A stretch of DNA of 6,237 bases from Treponema sp. (GTDB taxonomy: Bacteria; Spirochaetota; Spirochaetia; Treponematales; Breznakiellaceae). The stretch is from contig JAISZZ010000001.1 in the NCBI GenBank assembly GCA_031284385.1, positions 1 through 6,237 of the forward strand, given 5' to 3'. Below, piece after piece: positions 1 to 5,736 of the stretch (position 1 is the stretch's first letter; the number at the start of each line of letters is the position of its first letter). A program made the position numbers and the translations under genes. The notes under the pieces were generated by a model that had not been told where the DNA came from, ran no database searches, and saw nothing but the letters and a program-made list of their open reading frames with translations.

Positions 1-792
1 AAAGATTTTTCTACAATTATCACCGATGCATTACCGGATATTCAGTTACAGGCAAACGGTCAATGCTTCCCTCTCTACTGGTACGAAAAGAAGAAAAAGA
101 TACAGGTGGGTTTGTTTGAAAAAGTGGAGGACGACTATATTCGCCGCGACGCCATATCGGACTTCATACTTGACCAGGCTCACACGCGGTATGGTTTGAG
201 GGTTACCAAAGAGGACATTTTTTACTATGTCTACGGCTTGCTCCACAGTCCTGACTACCGCAAAACCTTTGCCAACGACCTAAAAAAAATGCTCCCCCGC
301 CTGCCCTTAGTGGAAAAACCCGCTGATTTTTGGGCTTTTTCCAAAGCTGGCCGCCAATTGACTGAATTACACCTGAACTACGAGGACCAGAAAAAGCCGC
401 CTGAAGTTACCGTAACGGGGCTTGAACATAAAGACTTCACTGTAACCAAAATGTCCTTTCCTGCCAAGGGCAAAACAGATACGATCAAGTACAATGCACA
501 TATCACCGTTTCCAATATCCCCGAAAAAGCCTATCAATACATCGTGAACGGCAAATCCGCCATTGAATGGATAATGGAACGTTACGCCGTAACCACCCAC
601 AAGGAAAGCGGTATAAAAAACGATCCCAATGACTGGGCTATCGAACACAACAACCTCCGGTATATTCTGGATTTGCTGCTTTCGGTGATAACGGTAAGTG
701 TAGCGACTGTCGATATTGTAGCGGGATTGCCAAGATTGGAGTGGCCGCCGAGCTCCGCCAGTCCGGAAATTATGATGACACTCATGTCATAA
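1..792 (+). CDS. Type ISP restriction-modification enzyme, C-terminal specificity region (5' end outside window)
   Basis: The frame is open from the first base and ends at TAA 790-792, giving 263 residues with no start in the window. Type ISP enzymes are single polypeptides that join nuclease, helicase-like translocase, N6-adenine methyltransferase and target-recognition parts. This piece looks like the coupler/target-recognition end. Family-like blocks as I recall them are GQCFPLY (residues 20-26), a central FSKAGRQLTELHLNYE stretch, VNGKSAIEWIMERY, and a terminal NDPNDW (207-212) followed by RYILDLL and VITVSVATVDIV. No methyltransferase or helicase motif is visible because those lie upstream. 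The last 17 or so residues after GLPRL do not look like the family and may be sequence picked up at a rearranged end. The IS remnant starts about 45 bp after the stop. The family call is fairly safe; whether the full gene is intact cannot be seen. Confidence 0.8.
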   Translation, partial: KDFSTIITDALPDIQLQANGQCFPLYWYEKKKKIQVGLFEKVEDDYIRRDAISDFILDQAHTRYGLRVTKEDIFYYVYGLLHSPDYRKTFANDLKKMLPRLPLVEKPADFWAFSKAGRQLTELHLNYEDQKKPPEVTVTGLEHKDFTVTKMSFPAKGKTDTIKYNAHITVSNIPEKAYQYIVNGKSAIEWIMERYAVTTHKESGIKNDPNDWAIEHNNLRYILDLLLSVITVSVATVDIVAGLPRLEWPPSSASPEIMMTLMS

Positions 793-837
793 CCGAATAA
801 ATTAAAACTATTTTTGACTGTATATGTCGATACCCTA

Positions 838-862
838 CGAAATGCCTCATTTAAAAAGTAAC
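838..862 (+). repeat. Left terminal inverted repeat of the IS remnant
   Basis: The core TGCCTCATTTAAAAAGTAAC (843-862) is the reverse complement of 1064-1083 with two mismatches. The match weakens in the outer five bases (838-842). Confidence 0.75.
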
Positions 863-863
863 T

Positions 864-1016
864 TTAGGCCGCCGGTTCCATTCCAGAGGAAGAGGACTGA
901 GCGGCGACATCCTCCCGCAGCGCGAGGATGGCCGACTTCTCTTTCCGTCCGGCTTTTAAGCAGCGGGAACGGATCTGCCTGGTAACTGTCTTTTCCTCTT
1001 GCATAGTTAACCCCAT
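864..1016 (-). pseudogene. Truncated transposase, N-terminal stub (integrase-core/DDE IS family, often filed under ISNCY)
   Basis: This minus-strand ORF starts at ATG 1016-1014, four bases after a strong GGAGGT (1026-1021), and ends at TAA 866-864, giving 50 residues. The first 35 or so (MGLTMQEEKTVTRQIRSR, then KAGRKEKSAIL) resemble the N-terminus of a common IS transposase group that reads LTMxEKKxVTxEIxxRYxKAxKKEKxxIL before a TGYNR motif. Here the similarity breaks exactly where ...DEFxxxTGYNR should follow. The remaining residues (LREDVAAQSSSSGMEPAA) look like a fused C-terminal or out-of-frame scrap. There is no catalytic domain, so it cannot be an active transposase. The family name comes from pattern memory. 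The remnant status is well supported by the flanking inverted repeats. Confidence 0.65.
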
Positions 1017-1063
1017 GTTGACCTCCGATAGCTGTTGCTTCCGGATAGTCTGCCTTAATTTGG

Positions 1064-1088
1064 GTTACTTTTTTGATGAGGCAATGCG
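1064..1088 (-). repeat. Right terminal inverted repeat of the IS remnant
   Basis: GTTACTTTTTTGATGAGGCA (1064-1083) pairs with the left repeat, and ATGCG (1084-1088) extends it weakly. It lies upstream of the transposase stub's start, as expected for the 5' end of the IS. Confidence 0.75.
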
Positions 1089-1090
1089 GC

Positions 1091-1119
1091 TTGACGATAG
1101 ACGGCGCGAAGTTTAAACT
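1091..1119 (+). promoter_or_regulatory. Candidate sigma-70/sigma-A promoter for phoH
   Basis: TTGACG (1091-1096, 5 of 6 to consensus), a 17-bp spacer and TAAACT (1114-1119, 4 of 6) would start transcription near 1126. That is only about 12 bases before the chosen phoH start, so the leader would be very short. The -35 box sits at or just outside the IS right end, so the insertion may have supplied or reshaped it. Confidence 0.4.
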
Positions 1120-1127
1120 AAAGTGAT

Positions 1128-1132
1128 AGGAG
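1128..1132 (+). promoter_or_regulatory. Ribosome binding site that sets the phoH start at TTG 1138
   Basis: AGGAG at 1128-1132 lies five bases before TTG 1138. The alternative in-frame GTG at 1123 overlaps this site and has no Shine-Dalgarno of its own, so TTG is preferred. Confidence 0.6.
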
Positions 1133-1137
1133 TATAC

Positions 1138-2124
1138 TTGGAAGACAGCGTAACAATAGTGCTGGATGGCGGGGAATTGATTTCAGCCGTGTGCGGTTCT
1201 AATGACGGCAATCTGAAAATACTTGAGCGTACTCTTGGTGGAAGACTGGCAGTGCGGGGCAACGAAGTCAGGATGGACGGACTTAACGGCGCGGGGGCCG
1301 AGCGTTTTCGCAGCGTGATGGACAGCCTTATCAGCGCGGCACGGCTTGGCGAACAGCCGTCGCCGGAACTTGTAAAGGCGCTTGCGGGCGGGTTTGAGGA
1401 TGTTTCCACCATAAACAACTACGAAACCGGCGGCGCATCGTGTCATGTTGAGTCGATACGTTCCTGTTGTATAAGTATACCGCATGGTTTTGGCAAGGTT
1501 TTTCCGCGCAGTGGCAATCAGGCCTCGTACATTAAAGGAATGAGCGAGTCGGACATTTGTTTTTGTGTGGGGCCTGCCGGTACAGGAAAGACCTATCTTG
1601 CGATAGCCAACGCCCTTTCCCTTGTTCTTTCAAAAAAAATGCGTAAATTGGTGCTTACGCGCCCTGTTGTAGAGGCAGGCGAAAGTCTGGGGTTTTTGCC
1701 CGGCGACCTTGCCCAAAAAATAAGCCCCTATTTGCGGCCTCTTTATGACGCGATGGAAGCGCTAATTCCTTACGAAGTGATACGCCGTCTCGAAGAAAAC
1801 CGCGTTATTGAAATTGCTCCGCTTGCCTATATGCGCGGACGCAGTTTGAACGATGCCTTCATCATACTTGACGAGGCTCAAAATACAACGAAAGAGCAGA
1901 TGAAAATGTTCCTTACCAGGCTGGGGCGGGGATCCCGTGCCGTGATAACCGGCGATGTAACACAAATCGATCTGCCAAAACGTGTAGATTCTGGACTCCT
2001 GAACGCGCTTTCGATATTAAAAGATATTGACGACATTCATTTTTCTTATCTAAATACCACAGATGTGGTTAGAAATCCGCTTATAAAAAAGATAATACAG
2101 GCTTATGATTATGAAAAAAAATAA
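1138..2124 (+). CDS. phoH: PhoH family ATPase
   Basis: This is a cytoplasmic P-loop ATPase of the PhoH/YbeZ family, linked in many bacteria to RNA and ribosome metabolism; its exact reaction is not firmly known. With the TTG start it has 328 residues, close to the usual 310-340. Residues 1-100 carry the N-terminal block (GNLKILERTLGG, then VRGNEV). The ATPase follows: Walker A GPAGTGKT at 145-152, the family stretch LTRPVVEAGESLGFLPGDL, Walker B FIILDEAQN at 241-249 with D245/E246, and TGDVTQIDLP. The C-terminus VVRNPLIKKIIQAY is typical. GTG 1123 is the other possible start and would add five residues. The stop overlaps the start of the HD gene by 14-20 bp, so the two are probably cotranscribed and translationally coupled. 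No damage is seen despite the IS remnant just upstream. Confidence 0.95.
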   Translation: MEDSVTIVLDGGELISAVCGSNDGNLKILERTLGGRLAVRGNEVRMDGLNGAGAERFRSVMDSLISAARLGEQPSPELVKALAGGFEDVSTINNYETGGASCHVESIRSCCISIPHGFGKVFPRSGNQASYIKGMSESDICFCVGPAGTGKTYLAIANALSLVLSKKMRKLVLTRPVVEAGESLGFLPGDLAQKISPYLRPLYDAMEALIPYEVIRRLEENRVIEIAPLAYMRGRSLNDAFIILDEAQNTTKEQMKMFLTRLGRGSRAVITGDVTQIDLPKRVDSGLLNALSILKDIDDIHFSYLNTTDVVRNPLIKKIIQAYDYEKK

Positions 2125-3571
2125 CGGTAATGAAGATTATTCTCATTTGTTTACATCTGCTATGGATGCCGCAAAATCGGCGGGTTTCACAAAAAAACAG
2201 ATGACGGCTGCGGCGCTTTCATTTATAATTTCCGCGTGCGCGTTTATTTACGGCAGAAATTACGAGCCGAATGTGGTCATTGGACACGCGCTTCAATTTT
2301 CACTGTTTTTTATATCATTTATATTTTTTACCGGCGGGCATTTTATAGGATCAGGAAACCGCCGCACGGAATCTGAAGTTATTCTCATGTCTATTTTGAG
2401 CGGCTGTTATTTTTTAACAGTTTTTCTTGCCAGAAATACAATAATTTTTAACGGATATATGCCTGTTTCAATCATACTGCCGACGGCGCTTGTGGTTATG
2501 CTCATTTCATTATCTATTAACACTCGTTTAAGCATGATGATTGCGCTCATTCTTCCGTTGGGTGCTTTTATATCGGGTTATATAAATAATTATGCGTATA
2601 TAGCGGCTGCTGCGGCTGGTATTTCGGGCGCGCTTTCTTTGAGCAAGGCGCGGCGGCGCATGGATATGGTAAGGGCGGGAATAATAATTGCGATTGTAAA
2701 CATTATCGTAGCAGCGTCCATTCTGCTGGTACAAAATTGTCCGTTGCAGCTTTATCCATACATACTGTTTTGGGCTGCCGTGAATGGGCTTGCATCCAGC
2801 ATGATGGTTTTGGGAATTCTGCCCATAATAGAAAACGCGCTGCATATTGCGACATCTTTTAAATTGATAGAATTGCTCGATACCGGCGCTCCTGCGTTGA
2901 GACGGCTGGAAAGTTCTACGCCGGGAACATACAGTCATTCGATGATGGTAGCAAGCCTCGCGGAGGCCGCGTGTAACGAAGTCGGCGCGAATTCGCTGCT
3001 TGCGCGTGTAGGCGCTTATTACCATGATATAGGCAAGACAGACCATCCCGAATACTTTGTAGAAAATCAAAAGGTTTACAACAAACATACTGAACTGAAT
3101 CCGCGTCTATCGGCGACAATTATCCGCAGCCATGTAAAACTTGGCATAGAGAAAGCGCGGGCGATCGGGCTTCCAAACGATGTTATCAGCATAATAGCGG
3201 AACATCACGGCAATTCACTTATAAAATGGTTTTACAACGCGGCGCTCAAAAAAGAAGGCAGCGTGAATATGGAGGATTTTTGTTATCCCGGCAATCCGCC
3301 GCGTTCCAGAGAGTCCGCCATTGTAATGCTTGCCGATGTTACTGAAGCCGCGTCACGGACGCTTGAAAAACCGACTGTAGCGCGGCTTGAAAAATTTATT
3401 GACGATCTATTTAATGATAAATATGAACACGGACAACTATCCGAATCCGCTCTTACTTTCCGCGATATGAAAACAATAAAATCATGCTTTGTACGAGTGC
3501 TTGTCAGTTTTTATCATTCGCGAATCGAGTATCCCAAAATTACAAAGCCTGAAAGCGGGACTCAACAGTAA
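2105..3571 (+). CDS. pgpH: Membrane HD-domain phosphohydrolase, PgpH/YqfF type, lacking the extracytoplasmic HDED domain
   Basis: The family hydrolyses cyclic di-AMP through a cytoplasmic HD domain on a multi-pass membrane protein. The 488 residues have hydrophobic segments near 33-49, 59-80, 92-110, 121-138, 144-160, 164-179, 190-209 and 217-239. A linker (LPIIENALHIATSFKLIELLD) then leads into the HD domain. Expected metal ligands are all present: H278 (GTYSHSMMVASLAEAA), H307-D308 (YYHDIGK), H343 (SHVK), H367-H368 (EHHGNSL) and D411 (MLADVTEAA). The ending SFVRVLVSFYHSRIEYP is family-typical. Full-length relatives have roughly 700 residues, with a large outer domain between the first and second membrane spans; here only about ten residues separate them. 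ATG 2111 is an alternative start, better spaced (nine bases) from a weak AGG at 2099-2101. Numbering here uses ATG 2105. c-di-AMP is inferred as substrate from the family. Confidence 0.9.
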   Translation: MIMKKNNGNEDYSHLFTSAMDAAKSAGFTKKQMTAAALSFIISACAFIYGRNYEPNVVIGHALQFSLFFISFIFFTGGHFIGSGNRRTESEVILMSILSGCYFLTVFLARNTIIFNGYMPVSIILPTALVVMLISLSINTRLSMMIALILPLGAFISGYINNYAYIAAAAAGISGALSLSKARRRMDMVRAGIIIAIVNIIVAASILLVQNCPLQLYPYILFWAAVNGLASSMMVLGILPIIENALHIATSFKLIELLDTGAPALRRLESSTPGTYSHSMMVASLAEAACNEVGANSLLARVGAYYHDIGKTDHPEYFVENQKVYNKHTELNPRLSATIIRSHVKLGIEKARAIGLPNDVISIIAEHHGNSLIKWFYNAALKKEGSVNMEDFCYPGNPPRSRESAIVMLADVTEAASRTLEKPTVARLEKFIDDLFNDKYEHGQLSESALTFRDMKTIKSCFVRVLVSFYHSRIEYPKITKPESGTQQ

Positions 3572-4122
3572 GCCTTTGCCAGCAATGCGTTGCTTATTTC
3601 TTCGGCGCGTTTAAAAATCCCGTAAAGAAAGGGTTTTAATATATATTTGACATTGCGCGGTTTTATGGGCATACCTTTTGCTTGGAGTGCACATTTTATC
3701 TGATTAAATTCCCGCTGTAAAACCGGTATAAACGCAATGCAGATACATACCATAAGGCTCACATCACGCGGCACAATCTTAAATACTTTTAACGGACAGC
3801 AAAAAGTTTCTATCGCGTTTGCAAGCTGCATCGAATTAACTACGCGCCTAAAACTCTGCGTAATATTGCAGACAAGAACAAGCCTTACAACAACAAGAAC
3901 GGATTCTTGCCACGAGTCCGCGATAAAATTTATAAGACCGGCCAGAATTATGAACGGAGCCGCGCCGCGCATATATGACAACGCCGCCTTAATTGGAAGC
4001 CGCGTAAATATCATTACACAAATATTAAAAGCTGCCAAACCAATTATTGCCCAAAAATCAGAGATGAAAAATACTCCTACAGCGTAGGCCGTCAATAAAA
4101 AAACTTTTAACAGATTCTTCAT
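3562..4122 (-). CDS. ecfT: ECF transporter transmembrane component EcfT, short form
   Basis: EcfT is the membrane scaffold of an energy-coupling-factor vitamin importer. It passes movement from the EcfA ATPases to the S component. The 186 residues are hydrophobic, with likely membrane spans near 3-20, 25-40, 54-68, 74-90 and 121-136. A cytoplasmic coupling region with two small motifs follows: AKG (148-150) and AKA (182-184). In the family both are normally Ala-Arg-Gly, so each lacks arginine, and the protein stops two residues after the second. Usual EcfT length is about 260, so this one is short at both ends; the N-terminal HxLDPRxKL-type motif is missing. The start ATG overlaps the ecfA stop (ATGA, 4122-4119), which implies translational coupling. 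Its 3' end overlaps the convergent HD gene by 10 bp. It could be a divergent or a degraded EcfT. Confidence 0.8.
   Translation of the reverse strand: MKNLLKVFLLTAYAVGVFFISDFWAIIGLAAFNICVMIFTRLPIKAALSYMRGAAPFIILAGLINFIADSWQESVLVVVRLVLVCNITQSFRRVVNSMQLANAIETFCCPLKVFKIVPRDVSLMVCICIAFIPVLQREFNQIKCALQAKGMPIKPRNVKYILKPFLYGIFKRAEEISNALLAKAYC
3614..3637 (+). terminator. Weak candidate terminator hairpin downstream of the HD gene
   Basis: AAAA-T-CCC (3614-3621) can pair with GGG-TTTT (3631-3637) around a nine-base loop, with one bulged T and a short T-run on the + strand. It lies inside the ecfT coding region, where the sequence is also constrained by protein coding. There is no intergenic space for a normal terminator because the two genes overlap. 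Low confidence. Confidence 0.2.
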
Positions 4123-4940
4123 AAGCGGCTGCCTATAATATTTGCAAGACTACAGACAAGCTGGTCAACCGTCCGCGCGGAAGTATCGACATGAATATTT
4201 AAGCGTTTAAGCCGTATGATAATATCCATAATCAACGGCATTTCCAGTGAAAATTTTTTTAAATTTTCAACATTTTCCAAAAGATCATCACGCCTAAATT
4301 CATGTTTGATACAACCTTCGTCAATAATCAGTATACGATCGGCTGATAAAACTTCGTCAATAACATTTGTAACATAAACTATCGTAAAGCCTTTTTTATG
4401 CAATTCTACGATAATATTATGGATGTCTTTTTTGCCTTTAGGATCAAGCATTGCTGTCGGTTCGTCAAAAATTATACATTCGCAGTGCATAGCAATCACG
4501 CCCGCAATGGCGGCGCGCTGTTTTTGCCCCATCGACAATTCAAACGAGTCGGTTAAATTTTCCATATGCATCATTTTTATAACTTCATCAATCCGGTTTT
4601 CAATTTCATCTTGAGCTAGTCCAAGATTACGGAGCGCGAATGTCATGTCATCATGAACTTTTTCAAACACAATTTGATTTTCAGGATTTTGAAAAACGAT
4701 GCCGGCGGTTTTCCTCAGCTCGATAAACTTTGTTTTATCCCGCGTGTCGATGCCGTTTACCCTGCAGAAACCATGACTCGGCTTCTCTATGCCGGCCATA
4801 ATTCGGGCGAGAGTAGATTTTCCCGAACCGTTGCGTCCCACAATCGCGGCAAATTCACCTTTTTGTATATGCATATCGATTCCGGAAAGCGCCGCCTTTC
4901 CAGAAGGATAAGCATAGTGCACATCAGAAATAGTTATCAT
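4119..4940 (-). CDS. ecfA: ECF transporter ATPase EcfA (CbiO-like), with Asn at the H-switch
   Basis: This is the cytoplasmic ABC ATPase that powers the ECF importer. Motifs in the 273 residues: Walker A GRNGSGKST (35-43), Q-loop VFQNPENQIVF with Q84 (the NPxxQ form is typical of EcfA), signature LSMGQKQR (135-142, Met for the usual Gly at the third position), Walker B CIIFDE (155-160), and D-loop AMLDP. The H-switch, normally TH(D), reads YVTNVIDEV with N192; the His-to-Asn change needs only one base. The C-terminal 60-70 residues match the EcfA tail region in length. Only one EcfA is encoded here, so a homodimer, or a partner encoded elsewhere, must be assumed. The gene follows the S component by 21 bp and overlaps ecfT by 4 bp. 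No strong ribosome site precedes the ATG, which suggests coupled translation. Confidence 0.92.
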   Translation of the reverse strand: MITISDVHYAYPSGKAALSGIDMHIQKGEFAAIVGRNGSGKSTLARIMAGIEKPSHGFCRVNGIDTRDKTKFIELRKTAGIVFQNPENQIVFEKVHDDMTFALRNLGLAQDEIENRIDEVIKMMHMENLTDSFELSMGQKQRAAIAGVIAMHCECIIFDEPTAMLDPKGKKDIHNIIVELHKKGFTIVYVTNVIDEVLSADRILIIDEGCIKHEFRRDDLLENVENLKKFSLEMPLIMDIIIRLKRLNIHVDTSARTVDQLVCSLANIIGSRL

Positions 4941-4961
4941 TTATTATTCTGTTTCCCAATG

Positions 4962-5525
4962 TTATTGTTTTTCATCATCCGGCGCATACGGATTAACTTC
5001 AGAATTTTTGATGGAAGAAAAATATGTTTTTATTACAGGATCTAAAAATATTTTTAACAAAAACATTGTTCCAACTTCTATCGGGAGCAGCGCTGCCGCG
5101 GCAATAACACGTGTTGATGCAAATGCGATGAACGCACGTTTATACATTATAACAAGCCAAAAACTTGTTAATCCGATATGAATGAAAACCAAAACCGTAA
5201 ACGCGCTTATTACAAGACGCAGCAAAAATTGTTTGTTGTTTTTTGTGTTGTAAAGCAGCAGTCCGTGTATCAGTCCGGTCAACAGGGCGCTTAGCGTAAA
5301 ACCTGGAAAAAATGGGCCTTTGGGGAACATGAGCGCGCCTATCAAGTCTCCCAGAGCCGCGATGCCCGCGCTCCATGCCGGCCCCAGCAGAATCGCGCAA
5401 AGCATAATCGGCACATACGCAAAACTTATGCGTAAAAATTGCGTTTGTATGGAAACGAGGCGTTCCACCACTATTAATATTGCGAGCAGTAAACTCGCAA
5501 GAACAAGTTTATTCACTTTCGACAT
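4962..5525 (-). CDS. folT: ECF transporter substrate-binding S component, folate-family (FolT-like)
   Basis: S components are small membrane proteins that bind a vitamin and dock on the EcfA-EcfT module. The 187 residues form about six hydrophobic spans: near 7-24, 37-60, 77-92, 103-125, 127-147 and 149-160. The stretch LRISFAYVPIMLCAILLGP, followed by FPKGPFFPGFTLSALLTG (67-84), is the pattern I associate with the folate-family S components. That family name is broad, so folate is the likely but unproven substrate; another vitamin such as queuosine precursor is possible. ATG 5525-5523 is preceded by AGGAGG (5536-5531) with a five-base gap, the strongest ribosome site of the operon. As first gene of an S-A-T set, it fits a dedicated importer. 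The C-terminus is charged (NPYAPDDEKQ) and looks complete. Confidence 0.8.
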   Translation of the reverse strand: MSKVNKLVLASLLLAILIVVERLVSIQTQFLRISFAYVPIMLCAILLGPAWSAGIAALGDLIGALMFPKGPFFPGFTLSALLTGLIHGLLLYNTKNNKQFLLRLVISAFTVLVFIHIGLTSFWLVIMYKRAFIAFASTRVIAAAALLPIEVGTMFLLKIFLDPVIKTYFSSIKNSEVNPYAPDDEKQ

Positions 5526-5530
5526 AACAA

Positions 5531-5548
5531 CCTCCTGGCACTCGCCAG
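5531..5548 (-). promoter_or_regulatory. folT ribosome binding site beside a small hairpin
   Basis: On the minus strand CTGGC-GAGT-GCCAG (5548-5535) forms a perfect 5-bp hairpin whose 3' arm contains the first two bases of the AGGAGG site (5536-5531). Partial masking of the ribosome site is possible; without other data it may equally be an accessible site at the foot of a hairpin. Confidence 0.4.
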
Positions 5549-5560
5549 TTCAAAATTTAT

Positions 5561-5577
5561 CGGCGGCAGTCCCGCCG
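5561..5577 (-). repeat. GC-rich hairpin in the folT leader
   Basis: CGGCGG and CCGCCG pair perfectly (6 bp) around a five-base loop. No T-run follows on either strand, so it is not a standard intrinsic terminator. It sits about 35 bases before the folT start codon. Confidence 0.55.
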
Positions 5578-5642
5578 TGTTGACGTGTTATAGACGCTCA
5601 AAAACCTTAGTGTCTCTTGAACATCAATCCGACGCTGTTCGA

Positions 5643-5664
5643 AAACTGAAATTTCAAACAGTTT
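5643..5664 (-). repeat. AT-rich inverted repeat in the folT leader
   Basis: AAACTG and CAGTTT form a perfect 6-bp stem around a ten-base loop (arms 5659-5664 and 5643-5648), followed on the minus strand by only four T. It is at most a weak terminator or attenuator element. Confidence 0.3.
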
Positions 5665-5700
5665 AAATGTAAAATTTGGATTAAAAGGCAGGTGTGAACG

Positions 5701-5736
5701 CTACCTGAATTGAAATGCCGATATTTTAGGCATCAT
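5701..5736 (-). CDS. Candidate 11-residue leader ORF in the folT 5' region
   Basis: A near-perfect AAGGAGG (5748-5742) lies five bases before ATG 5736 and eight before a second ATG at 5733. The ORF reads MMPKISAFQFR and stops at TAG 5703-5701. The same frame then stays open for 47 more codons to TAA 5559-5557. Its ribosome site and start codons lie inside the foldable element at 5727-5823, so translation could be switched by RNA folding. I recognise no function. It could be a true leader peptide, the start of a small gene broken by an amber stop, or chance. A 5-bp hairpin (CAGGT/ACCTG, 5707-5689) begins at the stop codon. Confidence 0.35.
   Translation of the reverse strand: MMPKISAFQFR

Larger units (their letters stand above)
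838..1088. mobile_element. MITE-like, internally deleted insertion sequence remnant
   Basis: About 250 bp is bounded by imperfect 25-bp inverted repeats (838-862 and 1064-1088; 21 of 25 positions match, 18 of 20 in the inner part). Inside is a 50-codon transposase stub on the minus strand whose stop codon falls one base inside the left repeat. A whole IS of this kind would be well over 1 kb, so most of the transposase has been lost by internal deletion. The element lies between the restriction gene end and phoH, and its right end abuts the phoH promoter region. No convincing target-site duplication is visible, so the exact outer ends are uncertain. The element could only move with a transposase supplied from elsewhere in the genome. 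Confidence 0.7.

Noticed and set aside
633..800. A second open frame across the end of the restriction gene with a cysteine-rich stretch (CSDCRYC).
   Set aside because: It has no start codon, and the main frame in the same stretch matches the Type ISP family well, so this is probably a chance open frame.
977..988. The 12-mer GCCTGGTAACTG recurs on the minus strand at 5909-5920.
   Set aside because: Similarity does not extend beyond the 12 bases, so I cannot claim a second IS fragment.
1091..1105. TTGACG...TAGACG here resembles TTGACG...TAGACG near 5580-5596.
   Set aside because: The spacing differs (one versus five bases) and there is no further match; probably chance.
928..1116. A 62-codon plus-strand ORF over the IS remnant.
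   Set aside because: It is antisense to the transposase stub, crosses an inverted repeat, and resembles nothing known to me.
2528..3088. A 186-codon minus-strand ORF opposite the HD gene.
   Set aside because: Its composition is that of an antisense shadow, while the plus strand carries all the HD motifs.
3737..4087. A 116-codon plus-strand ORF opposite ecfT.
   Set aside because: It is fully antisense to a recognisable membrane protein gene and has no ribosome site or family features.
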